The notes under the pieces were generated by a model. That model was not told where the DNA came from and did no database searches. It was given only the letters and a program-made list of their open reading frames with translations. From assembly GCA_017591395.1 (NCBI GenBank), contig WEDG01005656.1, forward strand, positions 124,001-188,000: 64,000 nucleotides of DNA. Direction: 5' to 3'. Position numbers and translations under genes: made by a program. The stretch's first letter is position 1. Every line of letters begins with the position of its first letter. This DNA is from Schistocephalus solidus. Its lineage: Eukaryota; Platyhelminthes; Cestoda; Diphyllobothriidea; Diphyllobothriidae. Shown in pieces: positions 20,432 to 30,301 of the stretch.

Positions 20432-21972
20432 CTAAGCTACATCAGCGCACACTAACTACACCAATATATCGACAATGCCCTCACAATCACCATTTACCAG
20501 AGTATATCACGGTTTCCTAGAAACCGTGGCTGACGCTTCCACCAGACCACGCCGTCGGCTCAGTGTATGTGCTGTGTGTGTCGAGTGGCTGACCAGCGAA
20601 CTGGGAGTCAGACGGCGACGGCTGCTCCATATCCCCTGAGTTTGTGAATCCTGGTGTGTGCGTTATGGGGGCCAGGTCGTGCTGTGGCGCGCGAATACGG
20701 GTACGCCGATCCGTCAGCCAATGCGCCCACTCCCACATCAGGCAACTGACCGGCTCGGACAGTGTCTGATGGTGGGGGTAGGGGAGAGAGTGAGGTCGAC
20801 AGCTCAGCGCATATTCCTCACTATCAACAATCTGACGCGCTTGAAACTATCACGGTGCGCTAAAAGCCGTGGCTTGGAAGGTTGCCAACTGACGGGATAA
20901 CTCGGACCGCGTGGTCAGCCCAATGTGTGTTTTGTGTGGAGTGTCTGACTGGCGGACTGAGAGTCAGGCTGCAATGGCTCCTTCTTTATGTGGTCTTTAT
21001 GGCACCCCCACTCTGTGGGATCCGAGCCAGGTGTGGTGGCACGCCCAGGGCGGCTCCGGCCGCGCCAGCCACCTGTGCCACTCCCATCTCCGGTCTTCTT
21101 GACTGTTCCATGAGACCGGGCTCAGGTGGGGGAGGAAAAGAGAGTGCGGTAACGTTGAGTGCCGCGGTTGGAAGGTTGCCAACTGACAATTACACTCAGA
21201 CCTCGCAGTTAGTCCAATGTGTGTTGTGTGGAGTGGCTGACTGGTGGTCTGAGAGTCAGGCTGCGATGGCTCCTTCTTAACGTGACCTTTGGCTATCTCA
21301 CACATGTGAGATGTAAGCTGTTCAATCCCTGTTGTGTGAAATCCTGGTGCTTGTGTTGGGGGGCCAGGTCGTGTACGTAGTACACGTAGACGAGGTCACG
21401 AGCAGCTGCGCCCGCTTCCGCATCAGACAACTGACCGGCTCGGACAGTGGTCTGATTGTGGGGGTGGGGGAGAGAGTGAGGATAGAGAGCTCAGTGTATT
21501 TTCCTCACTATAAACAATCTGACGCGCTTGAAACTATCACGGTGCGCTAAAAGCCGTGGCTTGAAGGTTGCCAACTGACGGGATAACTCGGACCGCGTGG
21601 TCAGCCCAATGTGTGTTTTGTGTGGAGTGGCTGACTGGCGGACTGAGAGTCAGGTTGCAATGGCTCCTTCTTAATGTGGCCTTTATGGCACTCCCACTCC
21701 GTGGGATCCGAGCCAGGTGTGGTGGCACGCCCAGGGGCGGCTCCGGCCGCGCCAGCCACCTGTGCCCTCTCCCATCTCCGTCTTCTTGACTCTGTCTTGA
21801 CACCGGGCTCAGGTGGGGGAGGAGGAGAGAGTGCGGTAGCTGCAGCGCAAGGCTACTATCACTTAAAACTAATTCACGCGCAAGTCACCGTCCCTGCACC
21901 ACCTGGTGTGGAGCATACGGTGGACCTCGTCGAAATCGACGGTCGAACTGCTGTGTGTGTGTGTGTGTGTGC
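20421..21972 (+). repeat. L1 3' tail of related monomers
   Basis: Non-coding tail built from imperfect copies of a unit of about 350 bp. Each unit opens with a CACGG...CCGTGGC hairpin (20508-20528; about 20850; about 21538), then a GCCAACTGACG-like block, an AGTGGCTGAC block and a GAGAGTCAG...GGCTCC block. L1 carries an extra unit (about 21180-21560) absent from L2-L4. The last ~200 bp are shared with SINE-C, and the tail ends in (GT)n. Confidence 0.8.
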
Positions 21973-22345
21973 CCCCTAAACGGGCCACGTGGTAGATGCG
22001 TTGGACCAACACGGGGGCCACATTAGTGCACGACAGGCGTTATTCGGGTTGCGCTCCCATAACAAATGCTGAACGTGGAGGTGTGATGGCACGCCTAGGG
22101 GCGGCTAGGAGTTAGGGGACCCAGCCGCGCCAGCAACCTGCGTCCTCTCCCACATCCGGTCTTCTTGCCTCTGTCAGGACACCGGGTTCAGGTGGGAGAG
22201 GAGGAGAGAGTGCGGTAGCTGCAGCACAAGGCTACTATCACTTAAAACTAATTCACGCGCAAGTCACCGTCTCTGCTCCACTTTCCCATGTAGCATACTG
22301 TGAACATCGTCGGACTACGACGGTCGAACTGTCGTGTGTGAGTGA
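21972..22345 (+). mobile_element. SINE-C copy 2, directly after L1's (GT)n
   Basis: Starts GCCCCCTAAACGG immediately after the GT run. The head contains GTGGTAGATGCGTTGG (resembling a pol III A box) and GGGTTGCGCTCCC (a weak B-box-like word), so a tRNA-like origin is possible. The second half (about 22080-22340) matches the LINE tail, ending GGTCGAACTGTCGTGTGTG. GT runs flank both ends. Confidence 0.7.
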
Positions 22346-23344
22346 AGGTCGGTCAAGTGTCTGCAGGTCAGCGAGTCTGAAAGTGCTCACTGTTGAGTTA
22401 CATGACTTTGAGGCAGTGTGCCTTGAATAAGGACACCGAACAAAGCGACGTTGGCTGATAGCTACAGATCAGTCTCTGAACCAACTCCATGGCATTTGTA
22501 GCGGTCTGCTTCCGCGACCAGCACCGTCACCGCCTTTTCCGGGCAAACCTTGCGTATTCGCGCCTGGTAACCTTTGCCCCACGCGGTCGGCCGACTCGCT
22601 GCTGGCGCTGTCCGCATTGTCCTTCTGTCTGCCTTGCGCTCCTAGTCGGTTCGCTGCCGAAACCACGCGAGTCTTGGCTCCAGCCTCTCATTTATTCGCA
22701 GCCAATCAAACTGTACGATTCACTGATTGGCTGCAGGTGAAACTCAAGGCAGGGAAACTCAACACACGCACACAACAATTGACCTGAAGGGTCAGCTAGC
22801 GTCAACCCCTTGCGGAGCTCTTGTACTCTCTCCTACATCGTATAGCCTGTCCTACATAATCCGTCATCTGATTTGGGAAAACTTCGTGTTGTCGACCTCA
22901 CGGCTTCGACAACCTCATCAAAGTCTTGAGCAAAGTCAAACGATACGGCCCCTGGAAACTAAGGAGGAAATTGGGATATCCCGAATAGCTGGCGCTAATT
23001 TTCAGGCAATTTCATGACAAAATGATGGCAGAAAAATTTGCCAGTCTTGGAGACGTTTAATGCGCGGGTACGGGGGAGATGACCCAATAGTAAGAGACCA
23101 CCAAAGTTTCTGTCCATTTCTTTTGCTTTCACGTGAAGGATCTTTAACGGATTCTTCCTTTTAGGTTTTTCTCACAGTCAGATAGTTAGGCTCTATTTTT
23201 CTACTCGGTTTCTTCTAAATCGGGCCTGCAATACAGTCCACCAGTCTAGAGTGACAGCGTCAGGCTATGAAACTGTCGTCTCATACCTTATATTAAACAT
23301 TCATTATCACCACCATCGTCATCAATAAAAAAATCTACCTCTTC
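22346..23344. other. Unassigned region
   Basis: No gene recognised. An inverted pair of CCAAT words (arms GCAGCCAATCA at 22698-22708 and TGATTGGCTGC at 22724-22734) could form a hairpin. Open frames of 83-96 codons (22489-22740, 22727-23017) have no recognisable features. Confidence 0.3.
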
Positions 23345-23380
23345 GTAATAGTAGCAGTAGTAGTATTAGTAGTAGTTGTC

Positions 23381-23465
<85 letters not shown>

Positions 23466-23466
23466 G
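23345..23466 (+). repeat. (GTA)n microsatellite
   Basis: About 120 bp of AGT/GTA triplets, imperfect in the first 40 bp and pure afterwards. It directly precedes a PLE fragment. Confidence 0.95.
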
Positions 23467-23519
23467 TTGGTTGTTACCACAGTTGTGTCAGAACCCTATT
23501 CTGACGTGTTCAAACACAC

Positions 23520-23995
23520 TGCAGCGACGGCAGTGAGAAGGAGGAGATGGAGTACTTACATGCCCTTTTTACAGCCTACGTTTATCCAAAGTCCTTCATC
23601 CGCAAATGCCTCAGGAAACCTCAGTTTGAGCTGTCGAGCGAAGAGAAGCCAGCGTTTCGGCTCGCAATCCCCTATATAAGGAACGTTTCAGAGGCGACGG
23701 CAAGAATCCTAAAACCTTTTGGGATTGGCGTGGCTCATAAACTAGAATGCACTATCAGACAGCAAGTCATGAAGCCCAAAGACCCGCTACCAGTAACAGA
23801 ACAATCAGCAGTGGTCTAAAGCATACCATGCCGAGATTGTGATGCAAGGTATCTTGGTGAAATGGGCAAGCGCCTGGGCACAAGGTTGCATGAACACCGA
23901 CTTGCAATCAACCGCAAAGACAAGTTGTCTTTGGTTTATGGTCACGCATTATATATATATATATCCGTTGGCACGACTTGGTTGTAAGCTTAGGA
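23520..23995 (+). mobile_element. Penelope-like element fragment (RT-GIY linker and endonuclease start)
   Basis: Frame 23547-23819 reads YPKSFIRKCLRKP, AIPYIRNVSEATARILKPFG and IGVAHKLECTIRQQV, the linker between RT and endonuclease in PLEs. Past a stop at 23817 a second frame continues YSIPCRDCDARYLGEMG.RLGTRLHEHRLAI, the GIY-YIG core (Y...YLG, R.HEH). The copy then fades at a short (TA)n at 23948-23962. Both ends are truncated. The same linker appears at 57040-57100 and 58517-58560. Confidence 0.8.
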
Positions 23996-24069
23996 TTAAT
24001 TTAGTAAACGAAGACACTACAAACCCCTGTCGCCATATTGAAGTGCAATCTATCGCAGCAGCTTAAACA

Positions 24070-24489
24070 ATTAGAAAAGCCTAAACCATTACGAACTTCA
24101 GACCCGGAATGCCAGTTGGAATGATATTGCATTAGGCGCTGAACTATTGGAGGAAAGGTTGGTGGAAGTTGGCAGTCGGGCGAGAACGTGTCAAGAGTCG
24201 CGATAGCGGTGGCCCAAGTGGCCGTGGCGAATGCGTCACAGCGCCTTGAGCGATGACACAACTGATTTAGCCTTGAAGCTGAAGGAAAGCTGTGATTGGC
24301 CGAAACCCCGACTACCAATGCACGTACTCGCGATAGGCGCAGCTTTGTGACAGGCCGTCATGTCATTTCAACTGTGTAACTGGCATTGGTTGTGTTAGCA
24401 CCGAAACGATTGGTTCACTGACGCTTGTTCGCATACCTGCGCTAGTGCTACTCTCAAGCAGATGGTGAAGGCTCCATGGCAGTAGCGAC
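24070..24489. other. Upstream region of the RING/CCCH gene
   Basis: No clear TATA box or splice-acceptor context stands out. GATTGGCC/GATTGGTT words (inverted CCAAT) occur near 24293 and 24410. An out-of-frame ATG sits at 24476, 14 bp before the chosen start. Possible residual PLE C-terminal sequence at 24080-24200 is too weak to call. Confidence 0.3.
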
Positions 24490-25377
24490 ATGGTGGACTT
24501 ATCAGGTAAATTATCGCGTCTAATAGAGTGCTCCTATTGTTTGGATACCTGTAAGACACCTTACAGACTACCATGTGAACACTTTTTCTGCAAGGAACCC
24601 TGTCTTGAAGCTTTGATCAAGGCCGCCCCATTACGTTGCCCGCTCTGCAGACGGACTTTTACGGCGACAGAGGCTCAACCCTTCCGTTTGCTTAATGACA
24701 TCCTGGAAATCGTGCAGACAAAACAGAGCGTAAGCACAACGTGTTCCAAGTGCGATTGCCAGACAAACTCTGGCAAATCGATGTGTGATGGCTGTATGCA
24801 GGCTGCAGACCTAAATCTACAGCTTCACAAGCTCAAAGATAAACCAAAAACGGCAGCAAGCGCTCGGATACCACAAGATGTTGACTGTGGAAATATCTGC
24901 TACTCAATCACCTGTCCGGGTTCCAGCGTCTGCAGATTGACACACATTGATGACCTATCCTTCGCCGGTATGACTTCCGTACATTTACCGGGTCCTGCTG
25001 AGAATAACAGTTCCTATGGGCAGTCTTGCTCGAAGAAGTCTACTAAGTTACCAGAACAGCAGCAGGATGACGTAGAAAGCAGTTCAGATCTTTGTACCAA
25101 CTTATCTTGCCCTGGAATGCCTACGTGCTCGAAAATGCATCTGGTTGACGTTCTTAACCCTCCCCTAGGTGATCGCAGTCGACACGGGAGGCTGGCACCT
25201 ACTTGTAAATCAGGGCTCGGACGGCCGTTGCCGGTTTATAAACCCCAGTCGACCAGTGGAAAAGCGAAAACACAAAAGTCTCCGGAGATTGACCAGTTTT
25301 GTACTGACATCACCTGCAGAGGTTCAAGCGTGTGCCGAAAAGTCCACATGGCCGATTTAATGGCTTCAATGAGCTAA
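24490..25377 (+). CDS. RING finger protein with three CCCH-like zinc fingers
   Basis: Uninterrupted 295-codon single-exon frame, the best host-gene candidate here. An N-terminal RING has ligands C14, C17, C29, H31, C34, C38, C50, C53 (CSYC, LPCEHFFC, CPLC); C34 and C38 are one residue further apart than usual. A second Cys cluster, CSKCDC...CDGC (85-102), recalls the zinc ribbon/B-box after many RINGs. Three repeats follow with spacing C-x4-C-x5-C-x3-H: 137-152, 202-217 and 271-286, each followed by a hydrophobic/Asp motif (HIDDL, HLVDVL, HMADLM). RING domains usually recruit E2 enzymes for ubiquitin transfer and CCCH fingers often bind RNA, so an RNA-directed E3 ligase is a reasonable guess, not shown. 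AATAAA overlaps the stop (25376-25381). Lack of introns could mean a retrogene. Confidence 0.75.
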   Translation: MVDLSGKLSRLIECSYCLDTCKTPYRLPCEHFFCKEPCLEALIKAAPLRCPLCRRTFTATEAQPFRLLNDILEIVQTKQSVSTTCSKCDCQTNSGKSMCDGCMQAADLNLQLHKLKDKPKTAASARIPQDVDCGNICYSITCPGSSVCRLTHIDDLSFAGMTSVHLPGPAENNSSYGQSCSKKSTKLPEQQQDDVESSSDLCTNLSCPGMPTCSKMHLVDVLNPPLGDRSRHGRLAPTCKSGLGRPLPVYKPQSTSGKAKTQKSPEIDQFCTDITCRGSSVCRKVHMADLMASMS

Positions 25378-25381
25378 TAAA
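25376..25381 (+). terminator. AATAAA polyadenylation signal overlapping the stop
   Basis: The sequence TAATAAA holds both the TAA stop (25375-25377) and an AATAAA hexamer. If used, the 3' UTR would be very short. Alternative signals downstream are weak. Confidence 0.4.
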
Positions 25382-25783
25382 TTTGTAAAGGAGATGAAGT
25401 AACCAGTGGGATTACAGAACCATCCCCAATCTAACTCCATAATTACTCTCAGACCTATATCCTAGCTTGTCCCATGGCCTATTTATGCAGTTTGTTTGTA
25501 CTTAAGCTAATAATATAATGTTTTTCACAAGCTTTGTATTAGTTTGACTTCTCGTGAAAGCCTGGACAGAATAGACGGAGTTTTAGCGTCAGCATAGGTT
25601 ACGATCGTCACTCTTACCTATATTTGCGAATATTACGTGTTCCATTCCATGACGAGCATCTACTGGCAATAGATTAAGCGGAAGGTATGCCATGTATGGC
25701 CGCCTGAACGGGACACGTGAATAGGAACCGCCCTGCCGGCCTTAAATAGTTGGCCTTTCGGTGAATTTCAGGAAGGGTAAATA

Positions 25784-26185
25784 AGTTAGTTCGACCGTCG
25801 TAGTCCGAAGATGTCCACCGTATGCTCCACAGAAGGGTGGTGTAGGGACGGTGGCTTGTGCGCTAATTAGTTTAAGTGATATTAGACTTGCACTGCATCT
25901 ACCGAACTCTCTCGCTCTCTTCCCTTACCCGCCCATGCCCGGTGTTGAGATATAGTCAAGAATACCGGAGGTGGGGTTGGGCGCAGATAAATCACCTCCC
26001 ACGGAGTGGAAGAGCGGGGTGCGGCATGAGTCTGCACCTGCGCGTGCCCCAAGTTGCTCACGCGCACCCCCATGTTCATCATTTGTTATGGGACCGCATC
26101 CCAAAATAATAACACCTGGCGCACCCTGATTTGGTCTCTAAGTTGGTCCAGTGCATCTACCACGCGGTCCGTTTAGGGGGCATAC
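25784..26185 (-). mobile_element. SINE-C copy 3 with 9-bp target duplication
   Basis: 402 bp unit bounded by GGGTAAATA at 25775-25783 and 26186-26194. In minus orientation it begins GTATGCCCCCTAAACGG, with a head containing GTGGTAGATGCACTGG, and ends GGTCGAACTAACT. The tail half matches the LINE tail. It sits inside the degenerate TTAACCC-rich repeat: the halves at 25690-25783 and 26186-26262 rejoin to match 940-1100 when the insert is removed. Confidence 0.8.
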
Positions 26186-26261
26186 GGGTAAATACACGCG
26201 TCTTAACGCTGACACTTACCCTAACATAAAAGTAAACCGTAACCTTGATGAACAGAGGCGA

Positions 26262-27266
26262 ATGTTCGCATTACAGGTGTGTGTATAAGTGAAGAAGAAG
26301 AAAGTTTCTCGCTTGCCAGAATCATGGCTTCATTTGTCTGAGCTTTCGAACTCTTACTGGAGTCCATCGTCAGAGATAAAACTGGCAACCAAACCAGCAA
26401 CAATTAGAAGAGGTTTGGGGGTCAATCAGGCACCAGTGACGCCAATCCGGACGTGATCGCGCAGGGCTTGGTATGCCGGCGACAGATCGATAAATTGATT
26501 CACCGAGTTCTCATCGGAGGCCCAGGCTTCAATAAATTGATGACTTGTCTTGCTTCTGGCGTGGGCGATTATCTTCGTGGCTGCGAAGTTAAACTCATAA
26601 CCCGTTTTGCAGGTGTGGGCAGCCACTTGTGATAAGCCGTCACCCCGTCTCACATCCAGCTTATGCTCGTGTATGCGCGATCCAAGCATACGTCCAGTCT
26701 GTCCTGTGTAGTTACGGAAACAGTTTTGCCACGGGATGCGATACACTACACCCGACTGCTTATTACGATTTAATCTGTCTTTAATTTTCATGGCCCCGCT
26801 GCCCATGGTAGCTTTGGGCTTGTGTGCAATTCCGACAAATAGTCTTGCAGCAATGCACTCGGTCGCTTTGCCACGTCCTTGATATATGTCAGCGCATGCC
26901 ATACCATAGGGGCTTGTTCTGGTTGCATCCTCAGAGAGCGAACGCGTAGGCATCGGCTTATGAACGCCTTCGGATAGCCATTCCACATAAATTAGTCGCG
27001 GAGGTAACGGGCCTCGCGTGCTTTTTCTACCGGTTTGCTGCGATGAGTCTGGATGCTTTGAACCATGTTCTCGCATAGCTTCGTTTGCGAGCTACCGGAT
27101 GGTGGCTGTGAAAATTGAGAAGCTGCGTGGTGTTTGTCGCCTTCCTGGAGAAAGTTGTTTCTATGTCGCCGTTGGGAATTTGCCTGCTGCTCTTTTTCTT
27201 CTTCCCTCGTTAATTGTACACCTGAGAAGATCGAGTTAAGGTGATCTTGGAACTGGCACAGCATAT
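26262..27266 (-). mobile_element. Penelope-like element A (RT thumb, linker, GIY-YIG)
   Basis: Minus strand, right to left: KRNMLCQFQDHLNSIF (end of RT, just past catalytic motif C), a frame-broken linker with YPKAFISRCLRVRS, then a 216-codon frame (26426-27076) containing GVVYRIPWQNCFRNYTGQTG (the GIY-YIG core), RIHEHKLDVRRGDG, AAHTCKTGYEFNF and EAWASDENSVNQFIDL. The 3' end at 26262-26400 carries TMDSSKSSKA. The RT palm is absent: similarity stops at about 27266 where the plus-strand 167-codon frame begins. The endonuclease would nick target DNA, but without RT the copy is dead. Confidence 0.85.
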
Positions 27267-27271
27267 TCCTC

Positions 27272-27775
27272 TTGACGGGAGAAGGGCTCTATGAACTTAC
27301 TGTGGACGTAACTGACGAGGAAGTGAGCTCGTCGCTAGAAGTAACGGACACTTCAAGTGACTTCAGCACCAGTGAAGGCGTTTTTGTGCCATTTTTTACG
27401 GAGCCTCAGCAAGTCCACCAACCTAGTCAAGTAGCAACGTGTCCCATCTGCGTCCGACTGGTAGAAACGCCACTGCAGATGACGAAGTACTTTGCGGAAC
27501 CGGTGTGCAATGACTGTAGGAGGACTGGAAAAATACTCCATGACATCAGCAAAAGTGAAGAAGTTGTTGGGCAAAGGAAGGAAAGACGAATGCGGGAAAT
27601 TTGCGCCAGTCAATCGCCAAAGCAGAACCCTACAGCCGCCAGTGGACCTCCCAAGCCCAGAGAGACACACAGGATATCTCAAAGCTCCCGCACTAAAGCC
27701 GGCTCCACTGATACCAAAACGCATAAGCGGAGGCATTTCGTTAAACGTTTATTTAAACATCAATCGAGCAAATAG
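27272..27775 (+). CDS. Unrecognised 167-codon frame with paired CxxC motifs, copy 1
   Basis: Open for 167 codons and near-identical to 29626-30129. No in-frame ATG occurs before codon ~70 (LQM), so if coding it is probably a terminal exon or begins upstream; the frame as listed starts at a TTG. The N-terminal half is acidic and Ser/Thr-rich (DVTDEEVSSSLEVTDTSSDF). The middle has CPICVRLVETP...VCNDCRR, like the first and third Cys pairs of a RING without the intervening Cys/His pair. The C-terminus is basic (THKRRHFVKRLFKHQ). It lies head to head with the truncated PLE. I do not recognise the family; chance or decayed coding sequence is possible. Confidence 0.45.
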   Translation: MTGEGLYELTVDVTDEEVSSSLEVTDTSSDFSTSEGVFVPFFTEPQQVHQPSQVATCPICVRLVETPLQMTKYFAEPVCNDCRRTGKILHDISKSEEVVGQRKERRMREICASQSPKQNPTAASGPPKPRETHRISQSSRTKAGSTDTKTHKRRHFVKRLFKHQSSK

Positions 27776-28615
27776 TCTGGTCCGAATACGAGGAGCCGCA
27801 ACGACCAAGAATGAAAGTAATAAGACTTCGTTTTTACATTTTAAATACGAATATATATAATTTTCTGTAACTTTAAAGTCGTCAAAATTTATTATCACCA
27901 ACTAATTTTAAAACAGGATACCGGTGTTTCCTCTCACTCTGGAACTCGTGTGGGCGTTCGAATGATGAGAAACTACCTGTACGTGAGAGGTTTCGTCCGT
28001 TAGAAAGTTTGTTCAATACTTACCTAGTATGAGTTTAAAACATGGTGGAAATGGTGCCCAAAACGGCTATTCTAGTTTGTCCTCCCTTGTTGGCAAAACC
28101 TTTGTACGCATTTCGGTCTGTACATCGTCCAAAACTAGCTGATTAAAAATCTACTATCGACCCTCTTTAGGACAAACAAGTGGAAAATTTCATTGCTTGT
28201 GAGTCTTTTATTTACCTAAAACAAAAAGAATAGTCTACTGTGAACTGGATTAATAAGCCGTACTCAGAATATCATATTTTCTACAAACTTTCCATTGGGC
28301 GATAGGAACTATCACTATCTAGTATATAATGACCGACTGTTGGATGCTGTTATTTTTAGTAGTTGAATGCATATCTTGGTCCTTATTTCTTAACCATAAT
28401 CGCCTGATTTTCAAATAGCTAATGATACTAGGTATGCAAAATGGTAACTTTTATAAAAATCTTCTTAAGGACACAAAAACCCATTTATGCACTATGATAT
28501 TCAGTTCGAGTCTATGGTAGCTTTGGTTTACCAGAACATTTTCTTCTAGCCCCCATTATGGCTTTTAGTCGTCAAAGTCGGGATGCATATTAAAATGCAA
28601 TGGTAAATTGCGGCA
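27776..28615. other. AT-rich spacer of tandem unit, copy 1
   Basis: No gene seen. Nearly identical to 30130-31054 except for the (TA)n: here only a short ATATATATA (about 27850-27858), against ~90 bp of (TA)n in copy 2. Confidence 0.6.
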
Positions 28616-29620
28616 AAAGTCCGCATTCCAGGTGTGTATAAGTGAAGAAGAAGAAGGTTGTTCGTTCACCGGAATCATGGCTTTATTCGTCAGAGCTTTC
28701 GAACTCTTACTGGAGTCCATCGTCAGAGATAAAACAGCAACATAAACGAGTAACATTTATAGGGGGCAGGGGCCAATCAGACAGCAGTGGCGCCAGCATG
28801 GAGGGTGACTACACAGGGCCCTGTATGCCGGTGCCAGATCGATAAATCGATCAACCGAGTTCTCATCGAAGGCCCAGGATTGAAGAAATTATCGGCTTGT
28901 CCTGCATCTGGCGTGGGTGATGATCTTCGTGGCTGCACAGTTAAACTCGTGAGCCTTTTCGTAGGTGTGGGTAGCTACTTGCGATAAACCGTCACCCCGT
29001 CTCACAGCAAGCCTATGCTCGTGTATGCGCTATCCAAGCATACGTCCAGTCTGTCCTGCGTAGTTACAGGAACAGTTTTTGGCACGGGATGCGATACACT
29101 ACTCCCGACTGCTCATTCAGATTTAATCTGTCCTTGATTCTCATGACAGTACTGCGCATGGTAGCTTTGGGTCAGTGTGCAATTCTGACACCAAGTCCCG
29201 CAACAATGCGCTCGGTCGCTTCTGACACGTTCTTGATATATGGCATCGCATGCCATACCGTAGGGGTTGGTTCTGGTTGGGTCCTCCGCGGTCGAACACG
29301 TAGGAATCGGCTTATGAACGCCTTAGGATAGCCATTCCGTATAAATTAGTCGCGGAGGTAACGGGCCTCACGTGCTTTTTCCACCGGGCTGCTGCAATGA
29401 GTCTGCGTGCGCTTGAATAGTGTTCTCACACAGCTTTTTTGTGAGCTACCGGATGGTCGCTGTGAAAATTGAGAAGCTGCGTGGTGTTTGTCGCCTTCCT
29501 GGAGAAAGTTGTTTCTATGTCGCCGTTGGGAATTTGCCTGCTGCTCTTTTTCTTCTTCCCTCGTTAATTGTACACCTGAGAAGATCGAGTTAAGGTGATC
29601 TTGGAACTGGCACAGCATAT
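28616..29620 (-). mobile_element. Penelope-like element, hybrid middle copy
   Basis: Same layout as the copy at 26262-27266 but with indels in the GIY-YIG part (no frame longer than ~90 codons). From 28616 to about 29468 it follows the right-hand copy (31055-31905). From about 29469 to 29620 it follows the left-hand copy (27116-27266). It is therefore a recombinant of the two. Confidence 0.85.
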
Positions 29621-29625
29621 TCCTC

Positions 29626-30129
29626 TTGACGGGAGAAGGGCTCTATGAACTTACTGTGGACGTAACTGACGAGGAAGTGAGCTCGTCGCTAGAAGTAACT
29701 GACACTTCAAGTGACTTCAGCACCAGTGAAGACGTTTTTGTGCCATTTTTTACGGAGCCTCAGCAAGTCCACCAACCTAGTCAAGTAGCAACGTGTCCCA
29801 TCTGCGTCCGACTGGTAGAAACGCCACTGCAGATGACGAAGTACTTTGCGGAACCGGTGTGCAATGACTGTAGGAGGACTGGAAAAATACTCCATGACAT
29901 CAGCAAAAGTGAAGAAGTTGTTGGGCAAAGGAAGGAAAGACGAATGCGGGAAATTTGCGCCAGTCAATCGCCAAAGCAGAACCCTACAGCCGCCAGTGGA
30001 CCTCCCAAGCCCAGAGAGACACACAGGACATCTCAAAGCTCCCGCACTAAAACCTACTCCACTGATACCAAAACGCATAAGCGGAGGCATTTCGTTAAAC
30101 GTTTATTCAAACATCAATCAAGCAAATAG
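29626..30129 (+). CDS. Unrecognised 167-codon frame with paired CxxC motifs, copy 2
   Basis: Duplicate of 27272-27775. By eye eight base differences: five alter residues (Gly to Asp in the SEGVF/SEDVF block, Ile to Thr, Ala to Thr, and two in one Gly to Tyr codon) and three are silent. Both Cys pairs and the basic tail remain. With so few changes the ratio says little, but it does not suggest strong constraint. As in copy 1, the listed start is not an ATG. Confidence 0.42.
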   Translation: MTGEGLYELTVDVTDEEVSSSLEVTDTSSDFSTSEDVFVPFFTEPQQVHQPSQVATCPICVRLVETPLQMTKYFAEPVCNDCRRTGKILHDISKSEEVVGQRKERRMREICASQSPKQNPTAASGPPKPRETHRTSQSSRTKTYSTDTKTHKRRHFVKRLFKHQSSK

Positions 30130-30202
30130 TCTGGTCCGAATACGAGGAGCCGCAATGACCAAGACTGAAAGTAATAAGACTTCGTTTTTACATTTTAAAT
30201 AC

Positions 30203-30205
<3 letters not shown>

Positions 30206-30294
<89 letters not shown>
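30206..30294 (+). repeat. (TA)n microsatellite
   Basis: About 89 bp of pure TA, replacing the 9-bp TA run at the same place in unit 1. Confidence 0.95.

Positions 30295-30301
<7 letters not shown>

Larger units (their letters stand above)
16569..21972 (+). mobile_element. LINE copy L1 (5'-truncated, longest tail)
   Basis: APE-type non-LTR retrotransposon: endonuclease, RT, C2H2 finger array, long 3' tail, (GT)n end at about 21952-21972. The 5' UTR and first ~30 endonuclease codons are missing; similarity to L3 begins at GCGCTAGTCGC, abutting gypsy copy B. The clade (RTE/CR1/Jockey neighbourhood) is not settled by eye. L1 is the only copy in which RT and all five fingers share one reading frame. 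Confidence 0.9.

Noticed and set aside
23345..23466. Short regular repeats as a possible CRISPR array
   Set aside because: Uninterrupted triplet microsatellite with no spacers, in a eukaryotic genome.
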